The notes: generated from the letters alone by a model not told the origin. DNA of 64,000 bases from SH-MAG3 sp035461245 (GCA_035461245.1 DATHVP010000123.1:1-64000), one strand, 5' to 3'; counted from the first letter of the stretch, positions 33,664 through 44,161 are shown. Numbers and translations are program-made.

Positions 33664-35832
33664 ATGAATGACAGCAACGTGACATCCATAGAGCCCATTT
33701 TCCGGCCGCGTTCGGTGGCGGTCATCGGCGCGAGCCGGACCCCGGGCACGGTCGGCTACGAAATCATCCACAATCTGCTGGTACAGGGTTTCAGCGGCGC
33801 CGTGTACCCGGTGAATCCCAAGGCGACATCGGTCCATTCGGTGCCGGCGTACGCGGGCATCGAGGACGTTCCGGCGCCTGTGGACCTGGCGGTCATCACG
33901 GTGCCGAAGCAGCACACGCTGGCCGTGGCTGAAGCGTGCGGCCGGCACGGCGTGCGGGCGCTGGTGGTGATCACCGCCGGTTTCAAGGAAGTGGGTGGGG
34001 CCGGCATCGAGCGGGAGCACGAGTTGCTGGCCATTGCCCACCGGTACGGCATGCGCATGATCGGGCCGAACTGCCTGGGTGTGGTGAACACCGCAGCGGA
34101 CATAAGCATGAATGCGACGTTTGCGCCGATCATGCCACCGCCGGGCCCCGTCAGTTTCATGAGCCAGTCCGGCGCCATGGGCGTGACCATCCTGGACTAT
34201 GCCGCGGAGTACGGCATAGGCGTGAACCACTTTGTCTCGGTCGGCAACAAGGCGGACGTCAGCGGCAACGATCTCATCGAGTTCTGGGCCGATGACCCGG
34301 CCACGCGGGTGATCCTGATGTATCTCGAGAACTTCGGTAACCCCCGCAAGTTCACGCGTATCGCCAGACAGGTCACGAAGTCGAAGCCGGTCATCGCCGT
34401 GAAGGCAGGACGTACAGCGGCGGGCGCGCGGGCGGCGTCGTCGCACACGGGTGCCCTGGCGGGCATGGACAGCGCGACGGACGCGCTGCTCGCCCAGTGC
34501 GGTGTGCTGCGGGTGGATACGGTGGAGCAGCTGTTCGACATGGCCATGGCGTTCGGCCACCTGCCGGTGCCGGAAGGCAACCGTGTGGCAGTGGTCACAA
34601 ACGCGGGCGGGCCGGGCATCATCATCACCGACTCCTGCGAGGCCAATGGTCTGTCCGTCGCCGAGCTGTCTCCGAAGACACAGTCGCGCCTGCGGCAGAA
34701 CCTGCCGGACGAGGCTAGCGTCCGGAACCCGGTGGACATGATCGCCACGGCCACGCCTGAGAGTTATCGCCTCGCCCTCGAAGCGGTGCTGGCAGACCCG
34801 AACATCGACGCGGCCATTGCCGCGTTCGTGCCGCCGCTGCGGGTGCGGCAGCAGGACGTGGCCCGCAGCATCGTTGCCGCGCGCCGGAAATACCCCGACA
34901 AGCCCATGCTCGCCGTGCTCATGGGTCGGGCGGGGCTGCCGGAAGGGCGGGCTGAACTGCGCGACGCCGGCGTGCCCGCCTACATCTTCCCGGAATCCGC
35001 CGCCCGCGCACTGGCGGCGATGTTCCGCTACCGCCAGTGGCTGGAACGACCGGTGGGCCAGGTCAGCGAGTTCGAGGTTCGCCGGGACGAGGTGGCCCGC
35101 ATCCTGGATCGGGCGACGGGTGCCGGCGGCGGCTACCTGTCCAGGGACGAAGTGCTGCAGGTCCTCGATGCCTACGGCATCGCGACGCTGCAGAGCGGTC
35201 GCGCAGCGACGCCAGGCGAGGCCGCGGCCGTGGCCGCGGAAATGGGCTACCCAGTGGTGCTGAAGGTGGATTCTGCGGACATCATACACAAGACGGATGT
35301 CGGCGGCGTGCTGCTGGACCTGCGCGATGAGGATGCCGTACGAAGCGGCTTCAAGACCATGATGGAGCGTGTCCGCGCCAGACATCCGGATGCACAGATT
35401 GACGGCGTCACCATCGAACGGTTCGTCCGCGGCGGGCGCGAGACCATCATCGGTGTGTCGCAGGACCCGTCATTCGGTCCCGTCATCATGTTCGGCCTGG
35501 GCGGCATCTATGTGGAGGCCCTCAAGGACGTGACGTTCCGGGTCCAGCCGGTAACGGACGTGGATGCCCATGAGATGGTCCGCGCCATTCGCGGCTTCAG
35601 CCTGCTGGAGGGCATGCGCGGCGAAGCGGCGTCTGATCTCGCCGCACTGGAGGAGGTCATCCAGCGAGTCTCCCAGCTCGTGGGCGACCACCCCCGGGTC
35701 CTGGAACTGGATATCAACCCCTTCGTCGTTTTTGAAGAGGGCGGCGTGGCGGTGGACGCCCGGATCCGGGTGGCAGGAACGGAAGCCGACCAGCCCGCAG
35801 AGCCCGGGCTTGTGGAAATGACGGCCGGCTAG
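33664..35832 (+). CDS. ADP-forming acetate/acyl-CoA synthetase, fused alpha and beta subunits
   Basis: This 722-residue cytoplasmic enzyme interconverts acyl-CoA, ADP and phosphate with acid, ATP and CoA, giving ATP during fermentation or peptide breakdown. The CoA-binding Rossmann domain (SVAVIGASRTPGTVGYEI) starts near residue 15. The ligase domain includes the phospho-His loop ARAASSHTGALAG. The C-terminal ATP-grasp domain starts near residue 490, with VVLKVDSADIIHKTDVGGV. ATG 33664 is used; an in-frame codon at 33628 is possible. Fusion order alpha-beta is common in bacteria. With the amino-acid enzymes nearby, a role in amino-acid catabolism is plausible. Confidence 0.93.
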   Translation: MNDSNVTSIEPIFRPRSVAVIGASRTPGTVGYEIIHNLLVQGFSGAVYPVNPKATSVHSVPAYAGIEDVPAPVDLAVITVPKQHTLAVAEACGRHGVRALVVITAGFKEVGGAGIEREHELLAIAHRYGMRMIGPNCLGVVNTAADISMNATFAPIMPPPGPVSFMSQSGAMGVTILDYAAEYGIGVNHFVSVGNKADVSGNDLIEFWADDPATRVILMYLENFGNPRKFTRIARQVTKSKPVIAVKAGRTAAGARAASSHTGALAGMDSATDALLAQCGVLRVDTVEQLFDMAMAFGHLPVPEGNRVAVVTNAGGPGIIITDSCEANGLSVAELSPKTQSRLRQNLPDEASVRNPVDMIATATPESYRLALEAVLADPNIDAAIAAFVPPLRVRQQDVARSIVAARRKYPDKPMLAVLMGRAGLPEGRAELRDAGVPAYIFPESAARALAAMFRYRQWLERPVGQVSEFEVRRDEVARILDRATGAGGGYLSRDEVLQVLDAYGIATLQSGRAATPGEAAAVAAEMGYPVVLKVDSADIIHKTDVGGVLLDLRDEDAVRSGFKTMMERVRARHPDAQIDGVTIERFVRGGRETIIGVSQDPSFGPVIMFGLGGIYVEALKDVTFRVQPVTDVDAHEMVRAIRGFSLLEGMRGEAASDLAALEEVIQRVSQLVGDHPRVLELDINPFVVFEEGGVAVDARIRVAGTEADQPAEPGLVEMTAG

Positions 35833-35928
35833 CCAGCCGTCGTGCCAGCGGCTGCGTCAGGAGTCCCTGACGAGAAGCCTGCGGCACGGCCCCTGCACCC
35901 CCCGCCGGGACGGCCGGGGGGAGGGGAC

Positions 35929-37287
35929 ATGGAAAAGCTGAAGGCGCTGTGGAAGGACATGGTGGAGAGCCTGTGGTTCTGGCCCGGGCTGCTCACCCTG
36001 TCGTGCGGCGCACTGGCGCTGCTGCTGGTTCGGTACGACGACGAGATCAAGGACCTGCTGGGCCTCGATCCCGAGGAGATGTGGTGGCTGTTCGGCGGGG
36101 CTGCGGACGGCGCCATGGATGTGCTGGCAGCCATCGCCGGCAGCATCATGACGGTGACGGGTGTGGTCTTCTCCGTGACCATCATTGCCCTCCAGCTCGC
36201 GTCCAGCCAGTACACCCCGCGTGTGCTCCGCCAGTTCATGGCCCATCGCGCCAATCAGCTCACACTCGGTGTCTTCATCGGCACCTTCACGTACGCATTG
36301 CTCGTGCTGCGGACCGTGCGCACCGATAACGCCACGGAGGAGTTCATCCCCTCACTGGCAGTAACGGTGGCGGTGCTGCTGACGCTCACGTCCATGGGCT
36401 TCCTCATCTACTTCATCAACCATGTCGCCCGCTCCATGCAGGCGCCCGTCATCATTGACTCCGTTGCCAGGGACGGGCTGCGGGTACTGGCGGAGGTCTA
36501 TCCCGAAGAAGTGCATGAGTGGACGGAAAGCGAGGAGCGATCGCCGGAGGAAATCGCGTCTCTCGACGACAGCGAGGCGTTCCGGATCCGGGCCGCGAAG
36601 GCAGGCTATGTGCAGGCGGTGGAGCGGGCATCGCTGCTGCGGTTCACGACGGAGCATGACCTGCTGGTCCGCATGGAAGCGCAGATCGGCACGCACGTGC
36701 TGCCGGGTGAAGTCACCATGAAGGTATGGCCAGCCAGGCGCGTCACGGGCGAGATGGAGACCCGCCTCCGGGACGTCCTGGTGCTGGGCAAGGAGCGCAC
36801 GCCGCACCAGGATCTCCGTCACGTCATCATCGAGATGATGGACATCGCCGTGAAGGCGCTCTCGCCGTCCGTCAATGACCCCACCACTGCCATCAACGTC
36901 ATTCACCGCCTCGCCCAGGTGCTGCTGGACATGGCGTGGCGGGAATCAGGTCCGGCGCTCGATCGCGATGATGCGGGCAGCGTGCGAGTCATCGTGCGCC
37001 GACCGGACCTCGCCCATGTTGCGGCGCTGGCCTATGGCCAGATCCGCCACTATGGCGCCGGCAACGCCACCGTCATGATCTCGCTGCTCGATAACCTGGC
37101 GGACCTGGCGGCGCTGTCCCCGGATCCCGCGCGCCAGGCTTTTGCCGACCAGATCAACCTGGCCATCACCAGCGCCCGGGAGCGCATGACGAATCCCGCG
37201 GATACCGCCCGCCTGGAGGAAGCCATCGAGCGCGCGCTGGCCCGGTCCCGGGAACAGGCGCCCCGCCAGCGGCCGCAGCGGGCGTAA
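35929..37287 (+). CDS. DUF2254 membrane protein
   Basis: This 452-residue protein has four membrane helices in the first 200 residues. The DUF2254 hallmark VTGVVFSVTIIALQLASSQYTPR lies between about 80 and 105. The soluble half carries LSPSVNDPTTAINVIHRL, another family signature. The family has no agreed function, though a transporter or channel role is suspected. ATG 35929 follows a GGGGGAGGGG purine run; an upstream in-frame codon (35842) is rejected because it adds a Pro-rich non-conserved tail. It is a single gene. Confidence 0.93.
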   Translation: MEKLKALWKDMVESLWFWPGLLTLSCGALALLLVRYDDEIKDLLGLDPEEMWWLFGGAADGAMDVLAAIAGSIMTVTGVVFSVTIIALQLASSQYTPRVLRQFMAHRANQLTLGVFIGTFTYALLVLRTVRTDNATEEFIPSLAVTVAVLLTLTSMGFLIYFINHVARSMQAPVIIDSVARDGLRVLAEVYPEEVHEWTESEERSPEEIASLDDSEAFRIRAAKAGYVQAVERASLLRFTTEHDLLVRMEAQIGTHVLPGEVTMKVWPARRVTGEMETRLRDVLVLGKERTPHQDLRHVIIEMMDIAVKALSPSVNDPTTAINVIHRLAQVLLDMAWRESGPALDRDDAGSVRVIVRRPDLAHVAALAYGQIRHYGAGNATVMISLLDNLADLAALSPDPARQAFADQINLAITSARERMTNPADTARLEEAIERALARSREQAPRQRPQRA

Positions 37288-37320
37288 CGTTGGTGGCGCG
37301 TTGGTGGCGCGTGAGGGCGG
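37288..37320. repeat. 11-bp tandem repeat after the DUF2254 gene
   Basis: CGTTGGTGGCG is repeated exactly at 37288-37298 and 37299-37309, with a degenerate third copy at 37310-37320. It begins just past the stop codon. Confidence 0.7.
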
Positions 37321-37368
37321 CGCCGGCGCGCGCTACAGCGCCGGTCGCCATGCCCGCCAACCCTGGTG

Positions 37369-38391
37369 TCAGCGGGACGTGTAGTCGTGCACGAACTCGA
37401 TGACGGCCTTCGCCACCTGCCAGTCGGTGCCCGGCAGGATGCCATGGCCCAGGTTGAAAATGTGACCGGGGCGGCCGCCGACGCGATCGAGGATCTCCTT
37501 GGCGCGGCGGATGGCGAAGTCTCTGCCGCCCAGCAGCGCTACCGGATCAAGGTTGCCCTGCACGGCGCGGTCGTCGCCGATGACCTTCCACGCCTCGTCA
37601 ATGGGCAGGCGCCAGTCAATGCTGATGCAGTCCCCGCCCGCGGCGGTAACCACCGGCAGCAGGGCGGGGTTCCCGTTGAAGAAGTTGATGCTGGGTACGT
37701 TGTCCCGTTCCATGCGCGCGAAGATGGTGCGCATGTGGGGGAGCAGGTATTCCTCGTAGTCCTCCGGACTGAGGGCGCCCGCCCAGGAGTCGAAGACCTG
37801 CACGGCGCCTGCGCCGGCCTCGTGCTGGGCGACGGCGAACTCGGCCATGTGCTCCGCCCAGAACCCGGCGAGCCGGTGCCATGCATCGGTCTCCGCATAC
37901 ATGAACGTCTTCAACTCGGCCAGGTCACGGGACCGGCCACCCGCCATCAGGTAGGAGCACAGCGTGAATGGCGCGCCCACGAACCCCAGCACAGGCACGT
38001 CCAGGCGCTGCACCAGCAGGCGGATCTGCTCCAGGTTGTAGTCCATGGTCTGCCGCGGATCGAACGGCGTCATGCGGTCCACGTCCGCCGGGCCGTGGAT
38101 GGGGTTGTGCACCACGGGCCCGACCCCCTTGACCATCTCCACGTCGAAGCCGGCGCCGAAGTACGGCGTTGACAGGTCGTTGTAGAGGACGGCCGCATCC
38201 ACGGGATAGTAGTCCAGCGGCATGGCCGTGATGTCGGCAGCGGCAGCAGGATCCCTGAGCAGGTCGAACATCTCCCGCTCCGCGCGGGACTCGTTGTATC
38301 GGGGCAGTGAGCGGCCGGCCTGGCGCATGAACCAGACGGGGGTACGATCGTTCGGCTCGCGACGCAGGGCGCGCAGTATACGGTCGTTCAT
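37369..38391 (-). CDS. hemE: Uroporphyrinogen decarboxylase
   Basis: This 340-residue enzyme removes four acetate carboxyls from uroporphyrinogen III to give coproporphyrinogen III in heme synthesis. The signature PVWFMRQAGRSLP (about 18-30) carries the substrate-binding Arg residues. The catalytic Asp is in the LYNDLSTP loop, and the Tyr loop is in GFVGAPFTLCSYL. GGAGAG lies five bases before ATG 38391. It is not in a heme operon here. Confidence 0.96.
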   Translation of the reverse strand: MNDRILRALRREPNDRTPVWFMRQAGRSLPRYNESRAEREMFDLLRDPAAAADITAMPLDYYPVDAAVLYNDLSTPYFGAGFDVEMVKGVGPVVHNPIHGPADVDRMTPFDPRQTMDYNLEQIRLLVQRLDVPVLGFVGAPFTLCSYLMAGGRSRDLAELKTFMYAETDAWHRLAGFWAEHMAEFAVAQHEAGAGAVQVFDSWAGALSPEDYEEYLLPHMRTIFARMERDNVPSINFFNGNPALLPVVTAAGGDCISIDWRLPIDEAWKVIGDDRAVQGNLDPVALLGGRDFAIRRAKEILDRVGGRPGHIFNLGHGILPGTDWQVAKAVIEFVHDYTSR

Positions 38392-38624
38392 CTCTCTCCA
38401 GCAGTGCGAGTGTTGCGGCGAGAAGTCTAGGCCCGGCCGGGGCCCCGGGAAAGGGTGGAATGCCCTACAAGCCGTCCGTCACCACCGGACACTGGAGCGG
38501 TGATCCATAAGTGCAGGCGGAGATCCGGCAGTGCGCCGGTGGCCCGTGAAATATCGGCTCGTGTTGTGGACCGCGCGGCCGGGTGCCAACTTCAGGCGAT
38601 GCTCATCCAACCGGCACAGTTCCC

Positions 38625-38822
38625 ATGATCCTGCTGCTCATGGCCGTCTTCGCCCTGCTCATCGCAGTCGGTGTCTGGCGTCGGTTCACGGCGGTCCAGT
38701 GGATATGGCTGATTGCCGGCTCGGCTCTGCTGCTGATCCTGGTCTGGGCGCTGTTCCTGGTCTTTTTCATCGGTCCCGAGATGCAGCGGATGGGGCCGCC
38801 GGGCGCTACGCGGGGCCTGTGA
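38625..38822 (+). CDS. Small two-helix membrane protein
   Basis: This 65-residue frame encodes two hydrophobic helices (about 1-16 and 22-45) separated by a short basic loop, with a small C-terminal tail. No ribosome-binding site is evident before ATG 38625, and an in-frame codon at 38583 exists. The downstream bidirectional hairpin supports a real transcript end here. Function unknown. Confidence 0.5.
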   Translation: MILLLMAVFALLIAVGVWRRFTAVQWIWLIAGSALLLILVWALFLVFFIGPEMQRMGPPGATRGL

Positions 38823-38830
38823 CGCACGAA

Positions 38831-38852
38831 GGGGAGGGCGCAGGCCCTCCCC
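38831..38852. terminator. Bidirectional hairpin terminator
   Basis: A 9-bp perfect stem (GGGGAGGGC / GCCCTCCCC) with a GCAG loop lies between convergent genes. No long T run follows on either strand. Confidence 0.65.
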
Positions 38853-38880
38853 AGGTGACAATGCCGGGCGACGTCGGCAC

Positions 38881-39495
38881 TCAGCGTGCGTCGCTGTAAC
38901 GCTTCGAGACCTCATCCCAGTTCACTGTGTTCCACCACGCCTCCAGGTAGTCCGGCCGGCGATTCTGATACTTCAGGTAGTAGGCGTGCTCCCACACGTC
39001 CACACCCAGGATCGGACGATGACCCTTCATGAGCGGGCTGTCCTGGTTGGCTGTGGAGTACACGTCGATGCCGCCATCCGCTACCACGAGCCAGGCCCAG
39101 CCGCTGCCGAACTGGCCGGCACCCGCTGCGCTGACCTTCTGCCTGAAATCGCTGAAGGAGCCGAACTTGGTGTTGATGGCGTCCGCCAGCGCGCCCGTCG
39201 GCTCACCGCCGCCGTTCGGTCCCATGATCTGCCAGAACAGGTCGTGGTTGTGGTAACCACCGCCGTTGTTGCGGACGGCCGTGCGAATGTCTTCCGGTAC
39301 GGAGTCGATGCCCCGGAGCAGGTCCTCGATGGACTTCGACTGCAGGTCCGGATGCTTCTCCAGCGCCTCGTTCAGCTTCGTCGTGTATGCCTGGTGATGC
39401 TTGCCGTGGTGGATCTCCATGGTCTTCGCATCGATGTGCGGCTCCAGTGCGTCATGCGCGTACGGCAGGTCAGGCAGCTTGAAGGGATATCCCAT
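38881..39495 (-). CDS. sodA: Superoxide dismutase, manganese type
   Basis: This 204-residue cytoplasmic enzyme dismutates superoxide to peroxide and oxygen. Metal ligands are His in IHHGKHHQ, His in YHNHDLFW, and Asp and His in DVWEHAYY. GGGYHNHDLFW and STANQDSPLM (with the active-site Gln on the C-terminal side) mark the Mn-type over the Fe-type. GGAG lies seven bases before ATG 39495. Its metal need fits the Mn/Zn importer elsewhere in the window, but I see no full shared operator. Confidence 0.95.
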   Translation of the reverse strand: MGYPFKLPDLPYAHDALEPHIDAKTMEIHHGKHHQAYTTKLNEALEKHPDLQSKSIEDLLRGIDSVPEDIRTAVRNNGGGYHNHDLFWQIMGPNGGGEPTGALADAINTKFGSFSDFRQKVSAAGAGQFGSGWAWLVVADGGIDVYSTANQDSPLMKGHRPILGVDVWEHAYYLKYQNRRPDYLEAWWNTVNWDEVSKRYSDAR

Positions 39496-39658
39496 CGCGT
39501 CTCCTCGGTTACGCCGCTGTCGCGGCCTTCTCTTGATCCGGTTGCATCGGCCGATTTAGTCCGGCGCCCAACGGGCCGCAAGGGCCGGGCCGGAGCGGGT
39601 CAGGGGCCGATCAGGCGGGTTCCCCTGCACTGGACGCCGGGACAGATTGATATCCGGG

Positions 39659-40057
39659 TCAGTGCCGGCGCGTGCCGGTGGCGCCGCCGGACATACCGCC
39701 TGCCACTTCCCACCCGCCCTGGAACCGGTCCTCGTCCAGGAACTCGATGCGCATGACCATGTCGCCCTGCGGCGTGGCCGCCCGCAGTTCGCCGCGGCGG
39801 CCCTCGAAGAGGATCCGGTTGAATGGCAGCTCCCCCGTGACGTCCGTGGTCAGGCTGCCCGTGTAACCCTGGTCGCCGCGCCGGATGACCATGATACCGC
39901 GAACGGCTGTGCCCTGCACGTCAGTCGTAAAGTCGTACGTGCCACTGGGGTCGAAGGCCTGCTGCGCCGGCTGGGGAGCGGGCTCCGCCTGCTGCGCCGG
40001 TGCGGCGCACGCCGTGGTGCCCAGCGCGACGGCGAGAAAAGCGGGGATGACCCTCAT
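39659..40057 (-). CDS. Small beta-rich lipoprotein of unknown function
   Basis: This 132-residue protein has a signal ending GTTACA (lipoprotein) and a Gln/Pro/Ala linker. About 90 residues of alternating strands follow (GTYDFTTDVQGTAVRGIMVI, IEFLDEDRFQGGWEVAG). It ends in a Gly-rich tail. AAGGAGG sits six bases before ATG 40057. It may be a small beta-barrel or lipocalin-like domain; no family is claimed. Confidence 0.75.
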   Translation of the reverse strand: MRVIPAFLAVALGTTACAAPAQQAEPAPQPAQQAFDPSGTYDFTTDVQGTAVRGIMVIRRGDQGYTGSLTTDVTGELPFNRILFEGRRGELRAATPQGDMVMRIEFLDEDRFQGGWEVAGGMSGGATGTRRH

Positions 40058-40104
40058 GTGTGCCTCCTTGCTGTGAGACTGTCACTGCAACATTGGCAGA
40101 TGCA

Positions 40105-40139
40105 CACGGGCCGGCGCAATGTCCACGCGCCGGCCCGTG
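40105..40139 (-). terminator. Stem-loop downstream of the LEA-like gene
   Basis: A perfect 13-bp stem (arms 40105-40117 and 40127-40139) with a 9-base loop lies 56 bp past the LEA-like stop. No T run follows, so it may end transcription weakly or stabilise the 3' end. Confidence 0.55.
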
Positions 40140-40195
40140 CGGTCATGCCAGGGGTGACCTGCCCGCGAGTACCGCGGCCCCGATGTGCGGTTGGC

Positions 40196-40720
40196 TCAGC
40201 GGACCACCCGGGACTCGCCCTGCAGCCACGTCGACGGGCCGAAGGCGGGCTGACCAAAGGGGGCCGCGTCCACGGTCACCGTGCCGTCGAGCCGATATGC
40301 CACGCGGTTCTGCAGCAGGATCCGCTGGGCCGCGTCCACGAGTCCCGGCACGTCGGCGAAGCTGATGTTCAGGTCGATGGGCACCACCTGGTCCGCGCCA
40401 CCTGCCAGTGGCAGGCCCAGCGGGAAGTCCACATCCGCCGCCTGCGCACTCTCCAGGAAGAGGTTGCCTCGCAACGCGGCCAGCGTCAATCCGAACGAGT
40501 TCGGGTTCTCCACCCGCGCCCAGATCCGCAGTTGCGCACCGCCCAGTGGCTGGCCCGCCGTCGGCGGGACCAGTCGGAGCTCCGCTTCGCGCCCGTCTGC
40601 CACACTGAACCGCGGCGGCTGTACCACGCCACCCAGGCCCAGCGCCGCGCAACCATTCAAACCCAGGGCGCCCACCAGCGCCATCATCGGGAGGACTCGC
40701 CTCATCATCATTCTCCGCAT
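40196..40720 (-). CDS. LEA type 2/WHy-domain lipoprotein
   Basis: This 174-residue protein has a signal ending LGLNGC (lipoprotein). The WHy/LEA-2 domain covers about 35-165, with LRIWARVENPNSFGLTLAALRGNLFLES and the repeated beta-sandwich strands. LEA-2 proteins are linked to desiccation or stress protection. ATG 40720 is used; ATG 40711 is possible, and a much longer frame to 40828 lacks a signal peptide. Confidence 0.85.
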   Translation of the reverse strand: MRRMMMRRVLPMMALVGALGLNGCAALGLGGVVQPPRFSVADGREAELRLVPPTAGQPLGGAQLRIWARVENPNSFGLTLAALRGNLFLESAQAADVDFPLGLPLAGGADQVVPIDLNISFADVPGLVDAAQRILLQNRVAYRLDGTVTVDAAPFGQPAFGPSTWLQGESRVVR

Positions 40721-40940
40721 CCGTGTTCTTCTCACCGTCACAGGTTCGACGTTGGGAGTGCAACGGACGTGCCGTTCCCGGGCCCTGGCCGGAAGGGCGG
40801 CGGGCGATGTGAAATCGTTGCGGAGCAATGACTTGGAAGATGAGTTCTGGGATCGAGTGTCCCGTCGTCAGGACAGCTTCGGCATCACGGGGGGGACGCA
40901 CGCGGCTACCGGCGCCCGGGTGCGGCCTGACCCGCGTGCG

Positions 40941-41189
40941 TCAGGACGAGCTCTCGGTCGGGCTCGGTCCGGCCTTGTGGCGATAGGTGATCCGGCCGCG
41001 GGACAGGTCGTAGGGCGAGAGTTCCAGCGAAACCCGGTCGCCGACCAGCACCCGGATCTTGAACTTCGACATCTTGCCGGCAGCGTAGGCCAGCACGGTG
41101 TGTCCGTTCTCCAGCAGTACACGGTAGTTCCTGTCCGGCAGGACCTCCGTGACCACGCCTTCCATCTCAATGCCCTCCTGTTTCGCCAT
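40941..41189 (-). CDS. infA: Translation initiation factor IF-1
   Basis: This 82-residue OB-fold protein binds the 30S A-site during initiation. KQEGIEMEGVVTEVLPDRNY, ENGHTVLAYAAGKM and LSPYDLSRGRITYRHK match IF-1. It is about ten residues longer than the usual 72 because of a Ser-rich C-terminal tail. GGAG lies seven bases before ATG 41189. It is not in a ribosomal-protein cluster, so it may be a second or relocated copy. A promoter candidate is just upstream. Confidence 0.96.
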   Translation of the reverse strand: MAKQEGIEMEGVVTEVLPDRNYRVLLENGHTVLAYAAGKMSKFKIRVLVGDRVSLELSPYDLSRGRITYRHKAGPSPTESSS

Positions 41190-41207
41190 GCGCGCTCCGT
41201 TTTTCTG

Positions 41208-41250
41208 TTGACTTTCAATGCATTCAAGCGCTGAAATCTAATGAAATCAA
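41208..41250. promoter_or_regulatory. Overlapping divergent promoters of infA and the FAD/Rieske gene
   Basis: Plus strand: TTGACT (41208-41213), 18 bp, TGAAAT (41232-41237). Minus strand: TTGATT (41245-41250), 17 bp, TTGAAT (41222-41227). They share an AT-rich island in a GC-rich genome. The start points would lie about 26 bases before infA and 68 before the oxidoreductase. Confidence 0.45.
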
Positions 41251-41311
41251 TGTTTCCGCGCCATCGTCGGGTGTGGCACGAGGCGTGCCCCGGAAGCGGG
41301 GCGACGGCTGC

Positions 41312-42868
41312 ATGGCCGACATCAGCCCGGCGGAGGAGGTGGAGGTGAAAGCGGAATCGGGACGGACAACGTCGCTATGGCACGCCACAGTGGGCGACAT
41401 GACACGCACACCCCTGCCGGGTGACGCCCGCGCGGATGTCTGTGTGGTGGGCGCCGGGATTGCAGGCCTGAGCACGGCTTACCTGCTCTGCCGGGCGGGG
41501 CGCCACGTCATCGTTCTCGATGACGGCCCCATTGGCGGCGGCGAGACAGGCCGGACCACGGCCCACCTGAGCGACGCACTGGACGATCGGTATGCCCGTC
41601 TCGAGCGGCTGCACGGCGGCGGGGGCGCCCGGCAGGCAGCACACAGCCACCGTTCGGCCATTGACCTCATCGAGCGCATCGTCGTCGAGGAAGGGATCGA
41701 TTGCGACTTCGCCTGGGTGGACGGGTACCTGTTCCCACCGGATGCGGAGGGTGACACCTCGTCAGCCCATAAGGAGTTGCGCGCCGAACTGGAGGCCGCG
41801 CATCGGGCAGGCGCGCCGGCGGAAATGGCGGAGGCCGTGCCGTACGCGCCGTTCAGCGGTAAGCAGGCCCTTCATTTCAGCCGCCAGGCGCGGTTCCATC
41901 CGCTGCGTTACCTCAGCGGCCTGGCAGAGCGCTTTGAAGCGCTGGGTGGACGGATCCACACGGGCACGCAAGTCACGTCGGTAACAGGGGGAGCGCCAGT
42001 ACGCGTGGAAACGGCGCTAGGCGGCACTGTGCTGGCCAGCGCGTGTGTGGTGGCAACGAACTCGCCCATCAGTGACCGCGTCATCACCCATACGAAGCAG
42101 GCGCCCTACCGGACGTTCGCCATTGCCGCGCAAGTGCCATCGGGATCGGTACCCGATGCCCTGTACTGGGAGGACGCGGACCCGTACATCTACATCCGCC
42201 TCCAGCCCGGGGACGGTCACGACTGGCTGATCGTGGGCGGCGAGGATCACAAGACGGGGCAGAAGGACGACGACGTTGCACGACTCCGTCGCCTGGAGGA
42301 GTGGACGAGGGCGAGGTTCCCCATGGTCGAGCGGGTGGATCACGCCTGGTCGGGGCAGGTGCTGGAGCCGGCCGACGGGCCGGCCTATATCGGGGCGAAC
42401 CCGGACGGTTCCGAGAATGTCTACATCATCACGGGCGACTCCGGCCACGGCATGACGCACGGTACCATCGGTGGCATGCTCATCACGGACCTTATCCTGG
42501 GCCGCACGAACCCGTGGGCGTCGCTGTACGATCCCAGGCGCATCACGCTCCGCGCGTCCGGTGAACTGGCGAAGGAGAACCTGAATGTCGCAGTCCAGTA
42601 TGCGGCCTGGGTGCTGCCCGGTGATGTGGCATCGGATGAGGAGGTGCCGGCGGGCGAGGGCCGGGTGGTACGCCGCGGTGCCAGGATGATTGCAGTGTAT
42701 CGGGACCCGGACGGTCAGGTTCACGAAAGGTCGGCAGTGTGCACGCACATGGGATGCGTCGTGAACTGGAACGAGTTGGAGAAGTCCTGGGATTGCCCGT
42801 GCCACGGATCCCGCTTCGACCCGCTTGGTGCGGTGCTCAACGGACCGGCCCGGAAGCCGCTGGAGTAG
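41312..42868 (+). CDS. FAD-dependent oxidoreductase (DadA family) with C-terminal Rieske domain
   Basis: This 518-residue protein has an N-terminal FAD Rossmann motif (VCVVGAGIAGLSTAYLL, about residue 40) and the DAO fold to about 410 (NVYIITGDSGHGMTHGT). The last 90 residues form a Rieske [2Fe-2S] domain with CTHMGC and CPCHGS. Electrons could pass from the flavin to the cluster. The amine substrate is unknown. ATG 41312 is used. It has its own promoter candidate. Confidence 0.92.
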   Translation: MADISPAEEVEVKAESGRTTSLWHATVGDMTRTPLPGDARADVCVVGAGIAGLSTAYLLCRAGRHVIVLDDGPIGGGETGRTTAHLSDALDDRYARLERLHGGGGARQAAHSHRSAIDLIERIVVEEGIDCDFAWVDGYLFPPDAEGDTSSAHKELRAELEAAHRAGAPAEMAEAVPYAPFSGKQALHFSRQARFHPLRYLSGLAERFEALGGRIHTGTQVTSVTGGAPVRVETALGGTVLASACVVATNSPISDRVITHTKQAPYRTFAIAAQVPSGSVPDALYWEDADPYIYIRLQPGDGHDWLIVGGEDHKTGQKDDDVARLRRLEEWTRARFPMVERVDHAWSGQVLEPADGPAYIGANPDGSENVYIITGDSGHGMTHGTIGGMLITDLILGRTNPWASLYDPRRITLRASGELAKENLNVAVQYAAWVLPGDVASDEEVPAGEGRVVRRGARMIAVYRDPDGQVHERSAVCTHMGCVVNWNELEKSWDCPCHGSRFDPLGAVLNGPARKPLE

Positions 42869-42924
42869 CAGCCGCGCCAGCCGCGGCCAGGGGTCCTCCA
42901 CCGGGTTGCGGCCGGGCCGATTGC

Positions 42925-44121
<1,197 letters not shown>

Positions 44122-44127
44122 GAACTG

Positions 44128-44156
44128 CGGGGGAACGTCCGGCGGACGTCCCCCCG
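44128..44156. terminator. Bidirectional hairpin between argJ and the S9 peptidase gene
   Basis: A near-perfect 14-bp inverted repeat (arms 44128-44141 and 44143-44156, one mismatch) lies between convergent stops. The loop must open a few base pairs, since the arms nearly touch. Confidence 0.6.
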
Positions 44157-44161
44157 TACGG

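Noticed and set aside
39555..39562. TTTAGTCC upstream of sodA, like one half of the metal operator
   Set aside because: Only a half site; no matching CTAAA arm is present, so a shared regulator is not supported.
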